A stretch of 64,000 bases of DNA from Formivibrio citricus. GTDB lineage: Bacteria; Pseudomonadota; Gammaproteobacteria; Burkholderiales; Chitinibacteraceae. Position 1 is the first letter of the stretch; every line of letters begins with the position of its first letter. The notes beneath the pieces are model-generated. The model saw only the letters and a program-made list of their open reading frames with translations. It did not search any database and was not told where the DNA came from. The stretch is from NCBI RefSeq assembly GCF_900115065.1, contig NZ_FOVE01000005.1:62001-126000 (forward strand), written 5' to 3'. This document shows positions 56,185-64,000 of the stretch, in pieces. The translations under genes were made by a program, and so were the position numbers.

Positions 56185-57281
56185 CAGAAAAGAAATCCCA
56201 GCCCCTGCGGCAGAAAAAAGCGCGTCAGGTCTTTGCGGCGCTGGCGATTGGCATCGTGCTGCTGCTTGTCTGGCGCTGGTGGTGGAGCACGGGGCATGTT
56301 TCCACGGATAACGCGCAGCTCGAAGGACACATCGTCCCCGTTTCCGCGCGCGTGGGCGGTTATGTGAAAAGCGTGGCGGTCGCGGACAACCAGCCCGTCG
56401 ATGCCTCGCAACTGCTCGTCGAACTCGACCCGCGCGATTTCGCCGCGCGCGCAGCGCTGGCCGAAGCCGATTACCAGCAGGCGCTCTCCTCCGCCGGCAA
56501 GGAAGGTCAGCCCGGCATGGCGCTCGCGCAGATCGGCGCGGCTCAAGCCAACGCTGCGGCCGCAGCCTCGCAAACGCGCACCATGGAAGCCCAGATTGTC
56601 GAGGCCCGCGCCAACGTGGAAAAAGCCCAGCGCGACTATCTGCGCGCCAAGGAGCTGGCCGACAAGAAAATGGTCAGCCCCGCCGCGCTCGATGCCGCCG
56701 ATACTGCGGTCAAGACCGCCCGCGCACACGTGGCGGCGCTGGAAGCGCAACTGAAAAGCTCGCGCGAATCCGCAGCGGCGGCGGGCCAGCAAGTCGGCAT
56801 TTCGACCGCCGGGCTGAAATCCGCCCAGGCCAAGGTCATGGCGACAGAAGCCGCGCTGCAACTCGCGCGCAACCAGTTGCAGGATACGCGCGTGCTGGCA
56901 CCGGCAGCCGGGCTCGTCAGCAAGAAGGCCGTGGAGCCGGGGCAGATGATCCAGGCCGGACAGACGCTGCTCTACCTCGTCCCGACCGACAACCTCTGGG
57001 TCACCGCCAACCTCAAGGAAACCGAGCTCAAGCACGTCAAGCCGGGGCAGGAAGTGGAAATCGAAGTGGACGCCTTCCCGAGCCTGAAGCTCAAGGGCAA
57101 GGTGGATTCGTTCAGCGGCGCGACCGGCGCGCGTTTCACGCTGCTGCCGCCGGACAACGCCACCGGCAACTTCACCAAGGTCGTGCAGCGGGTTCCGGTC
57201 AAGATCGCGCTCGATGCGCTGCCCAAGGACGTGCAACTGCGCCCCGGCCTTTCCGTCAACGTCACGATCCTGACGCGATGA
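56181..57281 (+). CDS. emrA: EmrA/HlyD-type membrane-fusion protein
   Basis: A 366-residue periplasmic adaptor: short cytoplasmic N-terminus, one helix (FAALAIGIVLLLVWRWWW), lipoyl half-motif (GHIVPVSARVGGYVKSVAVA), a long Ala-rich coiled coil (about 100-235), the second lipoyl half and a beta barrel (NLWVTANLKETELKHVKPG). It joins the inner-membrane pump to an outer-membrane channel. No TolC-like gene is adjacent, so a shared channel is likely. Overlaps tetR and emrB by ATGA. Confidence 0.93.
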   Translation: MTEKKSQPLRQKKARQVFAALAIGIVLLLVWRWWWSTGHVSTDNAQLEGHIVPVSARVGGYVKSVAVADNQPVDASQLLVELDPRDFAARAALAEADYQQALSSAGKEGQPGMALAQIGAAQANAAAAASQTRTMEAQIVEARANVEKAQRDYLRAKELADKKMVSPAALDAADTAVKTARAHVAALEAQLKSSRESAAAAGQQVGISTAGLKSAQAKVMATEAALQLARNQLQDTRVLAPAAGLVSKKAVEPGQMIQAGQTLLYLVPTDNLWVTANLKETELKHVKPGQEVEIEVDAFPSLKLKGKVDSFSGATGARFTLLPPDNATGNFTKVVQRVPVKIALDALPKDVQLRPGLSVNVTILTR

Positions 57282-58864
57282 ACCCCATCCTGCCCGGCCT
57301 GAGCCGTTCAACCACGCCGGACGAAATCCGCACCAACCGCTACATCATCGCCCTGACGGTAACGCTGGGCTGCGTGCTGGAGCTCGTCGACACGAGCATC
57401 GTCAACGTCGCCATCCCGCACATGATGGGCACGCTAGGCGCTTCGCTCGACGAGATCACCTGGGTTTCGATCGGTTACGTGGTCGCCAACGTCATCGTGC
57501 TGCCGATCTCGGGCTTCCTGTCGCACGTTTTCGGGCGGCGCAACTATTTCATCCTCTCGATCCTGTTGTTCACCTTCGCCTCGTTTGCCTGCGGTAGCTC
57601 AACCTCGCTCGGCGCGCTGGTGTTCTGGCGCATCGTGCAGGGATTGGGCGGCGGCGGCCTGATCGCCACGGCGCAGGTCACGATCATGGACGTCTTTCCG
57701 CGCAAGGAAGTGGCGACCGGCATGGCGGTCTTCGGCATGGGGATCATGACCGGCCCGATGCTGGGCCCGACGCTTGGCGGCTGGCTGACCGACGAATATT
57801 CCTGGCCGTGGATTTTCTACATCAACCTGCCGCTGGGCATCCTGGCGCTCTTGTTCACGCTGGTCTACGTCCCCGAAGCGCTGCACCGGCGCAAGATCGA
57901 AAAGATCGACTACATCGGCCTGCTGATGATGGCCGCCGGAATCGGCGCGCTGCAACTGATGCTGGAACGCGGCGAGCGGCTGGACTGGTTCGAATCGGGC
58001 GAGATCGTGGCCTACGCCGTGACCAGCATCCTGGCGCTGGGTGCGTTCGTCATCCGCCAGCTCGAAAGCGAACACCCGCTCGTGGATTTCCGCATCTGCC
58101 GCGACATCCAGTATTCATCGGGCCTGTTGTTCACCTTCCTGCTGGGTGCATCGCTGTTTTCCACCGTTTTCGTCTTCCCGGTCTACGTGCAGACGCTGAT
58201 GGGCTATACCGCGTGGCAGACGGGCTTGTTGATCCTGCCCTCGGCCATGGCCTCCGGCATCGCCATGCCGGTTGCAGCCAAGGCTATGGAGCGCGGCGTT
58301 TCCGCGCGCGGCATCATCGTCGCCGGCATTCTGGTCTTCGTTTACTCGATGTGGGGGCACTACCACTTCACAACCGAATCGGGCGTCAGCGACTTTCTGC
58401 TGCCACTGATCATCCGCGGCTTGGGGCTCGGCATGATCTTCATGCCGCTCAACGCACTGACCATGGCCAGCATCCCGCCGCAAACCCGCGCCGATGCCAG
58501 CGGCCTCTACAACCTGACGCGCCAGTTGGGCGGCAGCGTGGGCATCGCCGCATCGGCCACGCTGATCACCACGCTCGGCAACATCAAGTACGCCGCGCTC
58601 AACGAGCACCTGGCCGGCAACAACGCCCTGGCGCTTGAACGCCTCGCCCTGCTCAAGTCCCGGCTTTTAAGCCTGGGCACGCCGGATGCGCTGGCCGATC
58701 TGAAGTCCATGGCCATTCTCGGCTCGCAGATCGCCAGACAGGCGCAGATGCTGTCGTTCAGCCACCTGTTCCTCTTGTTCGGACTGGGTATGGTTCTGGT
58801 ACTGCCGCTCCTGCTCTTCATGAACAAGGAGGGGGCAGTGGATAGCGAGGGCGGATTGCACTAA
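57278..58864 (+). CDS. emrB: EmrB/QacA-family (DHA2) drug efflux transporter
   Basis: A 528-residue major-facilitator protein with about 14 helices. Signature motifs include the N-terminal LVDTSIVNVAIPHMMGTLGA, WVSIGYVVANVIVLPISGFL, GFLSHVFGRRNYF (motif A), and GMGIMTGPMLGPTLGGWL (motif C of drug antiporters). It would export hydrophobic toxic compounds using the proton gradient. Last gene of tetR-emrA-emrB and followed by a terminator. Confidence 0.94.
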   Translation: MNPILPGLSRSTTPDEIRTNRYIIALTVTLGCVLELVDTSIVNVAIPHMMGTLGASLDEITWVSIGYVVANVIVLPISGFLSHVFGRRNYFILSILLFTFASFACGSSTSLGALVFWRIVQGLGGGGLIATAQVTIMDVFPRKEVATGMAVFGMGIMTGPMLGPTLGGWLTDEYSWPWIFYINLPLGILALLFTLVYVPEALHRRKIEKIDYIGLLMMAAGIGALQLMLERGERLDWFESGEIVAYAVTSILALGAFVIRQLESEHPLVDFRICRDIQYSSGLLFTFLLGASLFSTVFVFPVYVQTLMGYTAWQTGLLILPSAMASGIAMPVAAKAMERGVSARGIIVAGILVFVYSMWGHYHFTTESGVSDFLLPLIIRGLGLGMIFMPLNALTMASIPPQTRADASGLYNLTRQLGGSVGIAASATLITTLGNIKYAALNEHLAGNNALALERLALLKSRLLSLGTPDALADLKSMAILGSQIARQAQMLSFSHLFLLFGLGMVLVLPLLLFMNKEGAVDSEGGLH

Positions 58865-58902
58865 CCCAACAAAATACTTTCAAATCAATCAAATACACCA
58901 AC

Positions 58903-58929
58903 AAAAAAGGCGCTCAAGGCGCCTTTTTT
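58903..58929. terminator. Bidirectional terminator between emrB and rhlE
   Basis: AAAAAAGGCGC and GCGCCTTTTTT form an 11-bp stem with a TCAAG loop. T-runs on both strands serve the convergent emrB and rhlE genes. Confidence 0.9.
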
Positions 58930-58947
58930 ACTGCACTCATCCAGGCA

Positions 58948-60432
58948 TCAATGATGCCGTCCGCCCGGGCGTCGTCCGCCACCCAAAAGCGCCGCGACAC
59001 CACCAGCAGGACGGCGGTTGCCTGATTGCGGCTTGGGGGCAACATTGCCGTTCACATCGGGCTTGGGTTTGGGAATGACATTACCATTCACCTCGCGCGG
59101 CGATGCTGGCGGTACGTTGCCCTTGCTGCGTGGCTGCGCATCGGCGGCTGGCTTGCCCTGGCGGGGCGCCGACTGGCTGCGCGGCTTGTTCGCGTTTTGC
59201 GAACGCCCACCTCCGCCCTGCCCCTGGCGCGGCTGCCCTTGACGCTGCCCGCCTCCCTGACGCGGGCCACGGCCATTCTGGATCGGCTCGGGTTTGGCTT
59301 TCGGATCCCAGGAGAAACCTTCCACGGTGCCAGCCGGAATCTCGCGCTTGATCTTGCGTTCGATATCGGCGAGCAGCTTCAATTCATCCACGCAAACCAG
59401 CGAAATGGCCTCGCCCTCCGATCCGGCGCGCCCGGTGCGGCCGATGCGGTGCACGTAGTCTTCCGGCACATTGGGCAGCTCGTAATTCACCACATGCGGC
59501 AATTCGGCAATGTCGATGCCGCGCGCGGCGATGTCCGTTGCGACCAGCACCTGCAAATCGCCGCTCTTGAATTCGGCCAGCGCCTTGGTGCGGGCGTTTT
59601 GGCTCTTGTTGCCGTGAATGGCCAGGGCGGTGATGCCGTCCTTGCCCAGTTGTTCCGCCAGGCGGTTGGCTCCGTGCTTGGTCCGGGTAAAAACCAGTAC
59701 CTGATGCCAGTTGTTTTCCTTGATCAGGTGCGCCAGCAGTGCGCGCTTTTGGTCCCGGTCCACCGTGTAGACTCGTTGCGAGATCAGTTCGGCAGTCGCA
59801 TTGCGGCGAGCCACTTCGATCAAGGCCGGATTGTCCAGCAGGCTGTCGGCCAGCTCCTTGATTTCATCGGAGAAGGTCGCGGAGAACAGCAGGTTCTGGC
59901 GTTTCTTCGGCAACAGCGCCAGCACCTTGCGGATATCGCGGATAAAGCCCATGTCGAGCATGCGGTCGGCTTCATCCAGCACCAGCGTATCGACGTGGGA
60001 AAGATCGACGCTTTTCTGGCTCACATGGTCGAGCAGACGACCCGGCGTAGCCACCAGAATATCGATGCGCTTTCTGAGCGCCTGCATCTGCGGATTGATG
60101 CTTACGCCGCCAAACATCACGAGCGAAGTCACCTTGGTGTACTTGCCATATTCGCGCACGGATTCTTCGACCTGAGCGGCGAGTTCACGCGTCGGCACGA
60201 GCACCAGGACACGGATTTTTTTGTGCTCGACCGGCTTGGTAATCAGGTTTTGCAAGATCGGCAGGGTGAAGCCGGCGGTCTTGCCGGTGCCGGTCTGAGC
60301 GCCGGCCATGAGATCGCCCCCTGCCAACACAGCAGGAATGGCTTGTTTTTGAATGGGGGTCGGCTCGTTATAACCGAGTTCGCTCACGGCGCGCACAAGC
60401 ACGTCCGCAAGCCCTAGGGATGCGAAAGACAT
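58948..60432 (-). CDS. rhlE: DEAD-box ATP-dependent RNA helicase, RhlE type
   Basis: A 494-residue helicase. Q motif region [13 protein letters not shown], motif [12 protein letters not shown], motif [13 protein letters not shown], motif III SATF, and motif [12 protein letters not shown] are intact (about 1-370). The C-terminal tail is rich in Gly, Gln, Arg, Pro and Asn ([19 protein letters not shown]) with repeated NGNV.PK.. units ([20 protein letters not shown]), typical of RNA-binding low-complexity tails. Likely roles are ribosome assembly or cold adaptation. Confidence 0.93.
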   Translation of the reverse strand: MSFASLGLADVLVRAVSELGYNEPTPIQKQAIPAVLAGGDLMAGAQTGTGKTAGFTLPILQNLITKPVEHKKIRVLVLVPTRELAAQVEESVREYGKYTKVTSLVMFGGVSINPQMQALRKRIDILVATPGRLLDHVSQKSVDLSHVDTLVLDEADRMLDMGFIRDIRKVLALLPKKRQNLLFSATFSDEIKELADSLLDNPALIEVARRNATAELISQRVYTVDRDQKRALLAHLIKENNWHQVLVFTRTKHGANRLAEQLGKDGITALAIHGNKSQNARTKALAEFKSGDLQVLVATDIAARGIDIAELPHVVNYELPNVPEDYVHRIGRTGRAGSEGEAISLVCVDELKLLADIERKIKREIPAGTVEGFSWDPKAKPEPIQNGRGPRQGGGQRQGQPRQGQGGGGRSQNANKPRSQSAPRQGKPAADAQPRSKGNVPPASPREVNGNVIPKPKPDVNGNVAPKPQSGNRRPAGGVAALLGGGRRPGGRHH

Positions 60433-60557
60433 AAAACTCCAGAAGGGATAAACATCAGCCTGTCATCCATCGGGATGCCAGTCGGAAGGCGGACGGGAAA
60501 ACAACACGAAAAGCGCTGACTGGTGGCGCAGTAGAACCAGAGAAAACAGACAAAGGG

Positions 60558-60590
60558 AATGACGCCACAACTGCGGGTTGCAGCGTCATT
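60558..60590 (-). terminator. Hairpin at the end of suhB
   Basis: AATGACGC...GCGTCATT with an inner CAAC-TGCGG-GTTG pairing, 10 bp after the suhB stop; only CCCTTTG follows, so termination strength is uncertain. Confidence 0.5.
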
Positions 60591-60600
60591 CAGTAAATCA

Positions 60601-61380
60601 TCAGAGGTGCTGGCGAATCACCTGCAGCATCTGGCCGAACACGCGCGGCGTGCCGCAGAGCACGTTGCCCGATTCGAGAAACTTTTCTTCGCCGCTGAAA
60701 TCGGTCATCAAACCGCCGGCTTCGGTCACCAGCAGGCTACCGGCCGCGATATCGTGCGGCTTGAGGCCAAATTCGAAGAAACCGTCGAAACGGCCGCATG
60801 CCACATAGGCGAGATCCAGCGCAGCAGCACCGGGGCGCCGCACACCGGCGGCCTTCTGCGTCATGTCGCGGAAGATGGCGGTATAGGCATCCAGATTCTG
60901 GAATTCGGTATAAGGGAAGCCGGTACCGATCAGGGAATCGGCGAGTTCGCGCGTCTTGGAAACACGGATGCGACGGTCGTTCAGGAACGCGCCCACGCCG
61001 CGGGTCGCGGTAAAGAGATCGTTGCGGCACGGGTCATAGACCACGGCCTGGGTCACGATGTCGCGATGCATCAGGGCAATCGAAACGGCGTATTGCGGGA
61101 AGCCATGCAGGAAATTGGTGGTGCCATCGAGCGGATCGATCACCCACACATATTCGGAATTGCCCCTGCTCCCGGATTCTTCGGCCTGGATGGCATGGGT
61201 CGGGTAGGCTTCGAGAATGGTCTCGATGATGGCCTGCTCGGCGGCGCGGTCCACCTCGGTCACAAAATCATTGTGCCCCTTCTTTTCCGGGGTGATGAAC
61301 TCGATGTTGTTGGAGGCGCGCTGGATAACGGTAGCGCCACGGCGCGCAGCGCGCACCGCAGTGTTCAGCATGGGATGCAT
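60601..61380 (-). CDS. suhB: Inositol-1-monophosphatase family protein SuhB
   Basis: A 259-residue phosphatase. The metal motifs are complete: [21 protein letters not shown] and the late [20 protein letters not shown]. In E. coli SuhB also joins the rRNA antitermination complex. It diverges from trmJ, an arrangement that is common in betaproteobacteria. Confidence 0.96.
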   Translation of the reverse strand: MHPMLNTAVRAARRGATVIQRASNNIEFITPEKKGHNDFVTEVDRAAEQAIIETILEAYPTHAIQAEESGSRGNSEYVWVIDPLDGTTNFLHGFPQYAVSIALMHRDIVTQAVVYDPCRNDLFTATRGVGAFLNDRRIRVSKTRELADSLIGTGFPYTEFQNLDAYTAIFRDMTQKAAGVRRPGAAALDLAYVACGRFDGFFEFGLKPHDIAAGSLLVTEAGGLMTDFSGEEKFLESGNVLCGTPRVFGQMLQVIRQHL

Positions 61381-61479
61381 GGCAATTCCTGATTCGCTAA
61401 AGATCGATAGTTAGGGGCGCATTGTACCGTCAGATGCAATTTTAGAAAATGCCATCCGGCCGAGTGTTGTTTGAAGTTG

Positions 61480-61545
61480 ACGTCATACCGGCGCAGGCCG
61501 GCATCCAGCAACGAAATAGCCTCAAGGGCCTGCGCCGGGGCGACG
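61480..61545. repeat. Dispersed ATACCGGC repeat
   Basis: CATACCGGCGCAGGCCGGCATCC then GGCCTGCGCCGGGGCGACGG, in the 255-bp gap between suhB and trmJ. Same family as 49209-49290. Confidence 0.8.
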
Positions 61546-61635
61546 GGTTCAAATTGAATCCGGCCACGCACAACGCTCGAAATGTACTGCGATTGACGTG
61601 TAAACTGCCCGACATTCAAAAATCGCCGCACATCC

Positions 61636-62421
61636 ATGTCCCAAACCGATCTTCCCGCCAACACCGACATCCTGGCCCGCTTCCGGGTTGTTCTTTCGCA
61701 TACCTCGCACCCCGGCAACATCGGCTCCACGGCGCGGGCCATGAAGACCATGGGCTTTTCGCAGCTCTACCTCGTCAACCCCAAGGAATTCCCTTCCGAC
61801 GTGGCGCGCTCGCTCGCCTCCAACGCCGACGACCTGCTGGAAAACGCGATTGTGGTGAATTCGCTCGAAGAAGCGCTTTCCGGAACGACCCTGCAGGTCG
61901 CGATGACCGCGCGCCGCCGCGAACTGGCGCAGCCCCTGCAAACGCCGCGCCAGCTTGCACCGGAACTGCTATCCGTAGCCCAACAAGGCGGCGAGATTGC
62001 GCTGGTTTTCGGCACCGAGATGTCCGGGCTGACCATCGACGAAGTGCAGATTTGCAACCGGCTGGTCACGATCCCCACCAACCCCGATTATTCCAGCCTG
62101 AACTTGGCTCAAGCCGTACAGGTATTCTGCTACGAGCTGCGCGCCAGCGTTCTGGACGACGTTTCCTGGCTCGCAGAGGTGCCCCGCTACGCCGATCACG
62201 ATTACATCGAACGATTTTTCAGCCATCTGGAAGAAACGCTGATCGCCATCGGCTTTCTCAAGCCGGACCGACCCAAGCGCCTGATGCCGCGCCTGCGCCG
62301 CCTGTTCCAGCGCGCCCGGCTGGAGCAGGAGGAAGTGGACATCCTGCGCGGGATTCTGCGCGCCGCAGTGGAATTCGAGCGCCCGCAACCCGGTCAGGAA
62401 AACGTGCCGCGCAGGAGATAA
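61636..62421 (+). CDS. trmJ: tRNA (cytidine/uridine-2'-O)-methyltransferase TrmJ
   Basis: A 261-residue SPOUT enzyme that methylates the 2'-OH of nucleotide 32 in the anticodon loop. VVLSHTSHPGNIGSTARAMK, the knot-forming LVFGTEMSGLTIDEVQICNR and IPTNPDYSSLNLAQAVQVF are visible, and a C-terminal helical extension (about 165-250) matches E. coli TrmJ. Divergent from suhB. Downstream lies an inverted-repeat element. Confidence 0.95.
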   Translation: MSQTDLPANTDILARFRVVLSHTSHPGNIGSTARAMKTMGFSQLYLVNPKEFPSDVARSLASNADDLLENAIVVNSLEEALSGTTLQVAMTARRRELAQPLQTPRQLAPELLSVAQQGGEIALVFGTEMSGLTIDEVQICNRLVTIPTNPDYSSLNLAQAVQVFCYELRASVLDDVSWLAEVPRYADHDYIERFFSHLEETLIAIGFLKPDRPKRLMPRLRRLFQRARLEQEEVDILRGILRAAVEFERPQPGQENVPRRR

Positions 62422-62434
62422 AACCTGTATCGAA

Positions 62435-62502
62435 CCACAGAGACACAGAGGGCACAGAGGAAAAACCAAAGCAGGCGTAGGGTGCGCCACGCGCACCTTT
62501 CA
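62435..62502. repeat. Dispersed CACAGAG and GGTGCGCC repeat units
   Basis: ACCACAGAGACACAGAGGGC is shared in form with 55211-55235; GTAGGGTGCGCCACGCGCACC is a half unit of the family at 35111 and 35374. Confidence 0.65.
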
Positions 62503-62516
62503 CCCCCAGATCAAGC

Positions 62517-62831
62517 TAATGCCGTTCACTTTAGCCAAGTGAGCGGCATTTTGTATTGAACAGCGCTGCATGCAGCACGCTCCCGCCCTGGAAGGCGCCG
62601 AGAAGCACAGCAAGGCGCGGGAATTCGGCGAGCACTGTTTGAGGCCGCAGGCCGAGTTGCGCAGCCGCCGCGTCTTGCGAGCATCGCAGGGAACCCCGCA
62701 GGGGCGCCGGAGCGGGCTCGCCTAGGGGTGAAGGGGATTTGGCGAGACAAATCCCTTTCCCGTCTGCCGGGCGGAACCGGCTGTAAACCCTGCGCCGCAG
62801 GCGCGTAAAAATCTTTAAGTGAACGGCATTA
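62517..62831. mobile_element. 315-bp element bounded by 15-bp perfect inverted repeats
   Basis: TAATGCCGTTCACTT (62517-62531) is exactly inverted at 62817-62831. The left end also folds on itself (GCCGTTCACTT-TAGCC-AAGTGAGCGGC), followed by ATTTTGTATT, and could terminate trmJ. TA sits at both outer ends, which would suit a TA target duplication. The interior is GC-rich with short hairpins; a 74-codon minus-strand frame is present but looks non-genic. No transposase is encoded, so it is a non-autonomous element or a relic. Confidence 0.7.
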
Positions 62832-62884
62832 CCCCGATCAAGCGCGCACGGCGCACCCCACCACTCTGTGGTGAAATTTGGGCG

Positions 62885-64000
62885 TTATTCCAGGTAACGC
62901 TTCCCGCCATACCCCGAAAAACCCATCATGAGCCGCGTCAGCCCGAAGCAGGCCCAATCCATCACCCGCTGGAACCAGCCTGCCCGATGCAGGTCTTCAA
63001 GCCGGATTTGCACTGAATCCTCGTCCAGAACCCGTTGCAGGTCGGCACGCAGAATCCCGGAAAATTCGCCATCGCGCACGAACACGTTGGCCTCGCGCGC
63101 CAGGAGCAGGCTGAACGGATCAAGGTTGCTCGAACCCACGGTGCTCCATAGCCCGTCGATCACCGCCACCTTGGCATGCATGAAGCCCTTGCGGTATTCG
63201 TGAATCTCGGTGCCAGCCGCCAATAGTTGATGATAGAAACCGCGCGTGGCGTGGTGCAGAAGGACGTACTCCGTCACCCCCTGCAAAAGCAGCACCACGC
63301 GCACGCCGCGCGCCGCAGCCCGCTTCAAGGCATGGCGGAAACGCCAGCCCGGCAGGAAATAGGCGTTGGCGATAACGATTTCACGCTTTGCGGATTCGAT
63401 GGCTCGCAGGTATTCGCGCTCGATGTCGCGCCGGTGGCGCAGGGTGTCGCGCACCACGAAGCGGGCCTCTGCTGCTCCTGCGATTTCGCCCACGGGACGC
63501 AAATGGCTCCTGCGCAGCCACTCGTGCTTGAATCGCGCCCATGCGGAGCGTCGCCATAGCCGGCTCATCGACGCATGCATGCGCGGCACCAGTGGCCCGC
63601 GCACTTCGACCGCATAGTCGTAACGTGGCGCCAAGTCGGCAATATCCTGGTTGTAATCGGAAATGATGTTGATGCCGCCGACAAAACCGACCTCGCCGTC
63701 GATGACAACCAGCTTGCGGTGCAAGCGGCGCAGGCGCGTACGGGCAAAAAACGAACGCCCGGCTTCCGGGCGGAAAAACAGCACCTGCACGCCCGCTGCA
63801 AGCAAACGATCCTGCTGCGCTTGCGGAAAACCGGCCGCACCGAATCCGTCGAGCAGCAGCTTGACCACGACACCTCGCGCCACAGCAGCGGTCAGCGCAT
63901 CTGCGACCGCTTCGCCAATCTCGTCGAACTCATAGATGTAGGTTTCGATCAGGATCTCGTGCCGGGCGGAGCGGATCGCTTCCAGCAGCGAGGGGAAATA
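62885..64000 (-). CDS. clsB: Phospholipase-D-superfamily cardiolipin synthase (ClsB-like), 5'-truncated by window edge
   Basis: 372 codons are visible; the start lies beyond 64000. Two HKD motifs are complete: HRKLVVIDGEVGFVGGIN and HAKVAVIDGLWSTVGSSN, with DPFS after the second, as in cardiolipin synthases. There is no N-terminal membrane region in the visible part, which favours ClsB over ClsA. It would join phosphatidylglycerol units (or PG and PE) into cardiolipin at the inner membrane. The C-terminal tail ends SGYGGKRYLE. Confidence 0.92.
   Translation of the reverse strand, partial: YFPSLLEAIRSARHEILIETYIYEFDEIGEAVADALTAAVARGVVVKLLLDGFGAAGFPQAQQDRLLAAGVQVLFFRPEAGRSFFARTRLRRLHRKLVVIDGEVGFVGGINIISDYNQDIADLAPRYDYAVEVRGPLVPRMHASMSRLWRRSAWARFKHEWLRRSHLRPVGEIAGAAEARFVVRDTLRHRRDIEREYLRAIESAKREIVIANAYFLPGWRFRHALKRAAARGVRVVLLLQGVTEYVLLHHATRGFYHQLLAAGTEIHEYRKGFMHAKVAVIDGLWSTVGSSNLDPFSLLLAREANVFVRDGEFSGILRADLQRVLDEDSVQIRLEDLHRAGWFQRVMDWACFGLTRLMMGFSGYGGKRYLE

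Noticed and set aside
62526-62750. 74-codon minus-strand frame inside the 315-bp inverted-repeat element
   Set aside because: Arg-, Ala- and Pro-rich, overlaps a terminal hairpin, no ribosome site; treated as part of the element.

Overview
The window looks like chromosomal DNA of a GC-rich free-living betaproteobacterium. The gene orders orn / M48 peptidase - pterin dehydratase - rsgA and ndk-rlmN-pilW-rodZ-ispG-hisS-yfgM-bamB-der-hfq-hflX-hflK-hflC-DUF2065-hisZ-purA are those of Betaproteobacteria. A Rhodocyclales or Nitrosomonadales-type host is my best guess, but nothing here fixes the genus. Coding density is high, many junctions are ATGA overlaps, and no rRNA, tRNA, prophage or CRISPR array was seen.

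Layout: 1-1669 (minus) is an Mla-like permease / ATPase / MCE operon, cut by the left edge, whose ATPase has lost its nucleotide-binding motifs. 1792-9076 holds trxB, a Cache-PAS sensor without output domain, orn, an M48 membrane protease, phhB, rsgA, an unknown gene and tsaC. 9307-11571 is a large PLP arginine/lysine-type decarboxylase. 12096-27390 (minus) is the long housekeeping block for purine and histidine synthesis, FtsH control (HflKC), Hfq, Der, outer-membrane assembly, HisRS, isoprenoids, cell shape, pilus biogenesis, RlmN and Ndk. 27531-35116 (plus) carries a SPOR protein, rquA (rhodoquinone synthesis, which implies fumarate-linked anaerobic respiration), a GspE/PilB-family ATPase, a four-PAS diguanylate cyclase, rpe and gph.

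35448-43631 holds tatD, pilZ, holB, tmk, rmuC, an orphan flgA and a Lon-family protease. 43866-44801 is an AT-rich, probably acquired AbiJ/STM4504-like gene with a HEPN-type motif. Then come an APH-AAA kinase fusion, pcm, a polysaccharide pyruvyl transferase-like gene bracketed by two copies of a small terminal-inverted-repeat element, mutS, a ParE-type toxin-antitoxin pair, a LysR-doxX-ygiD locus, a tetR-emrA-emrB efflux operon, rhlE, suhB, trmJ, a 315-bp inverted-repeat-bounded element and clsB (cut by the right edge).

From about 35 kb onward the intergenic spaces are filled with several families of dispersed palindromic repeats. Some copies run into the stop codons of neighbouring genes. 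The most interesting signals are the pseudo-ATPase in the Mla-like operon, RquA, the AbiJ-like gene, and the repeat / miniature-element landscape. I found no clearly new multi-gene system.
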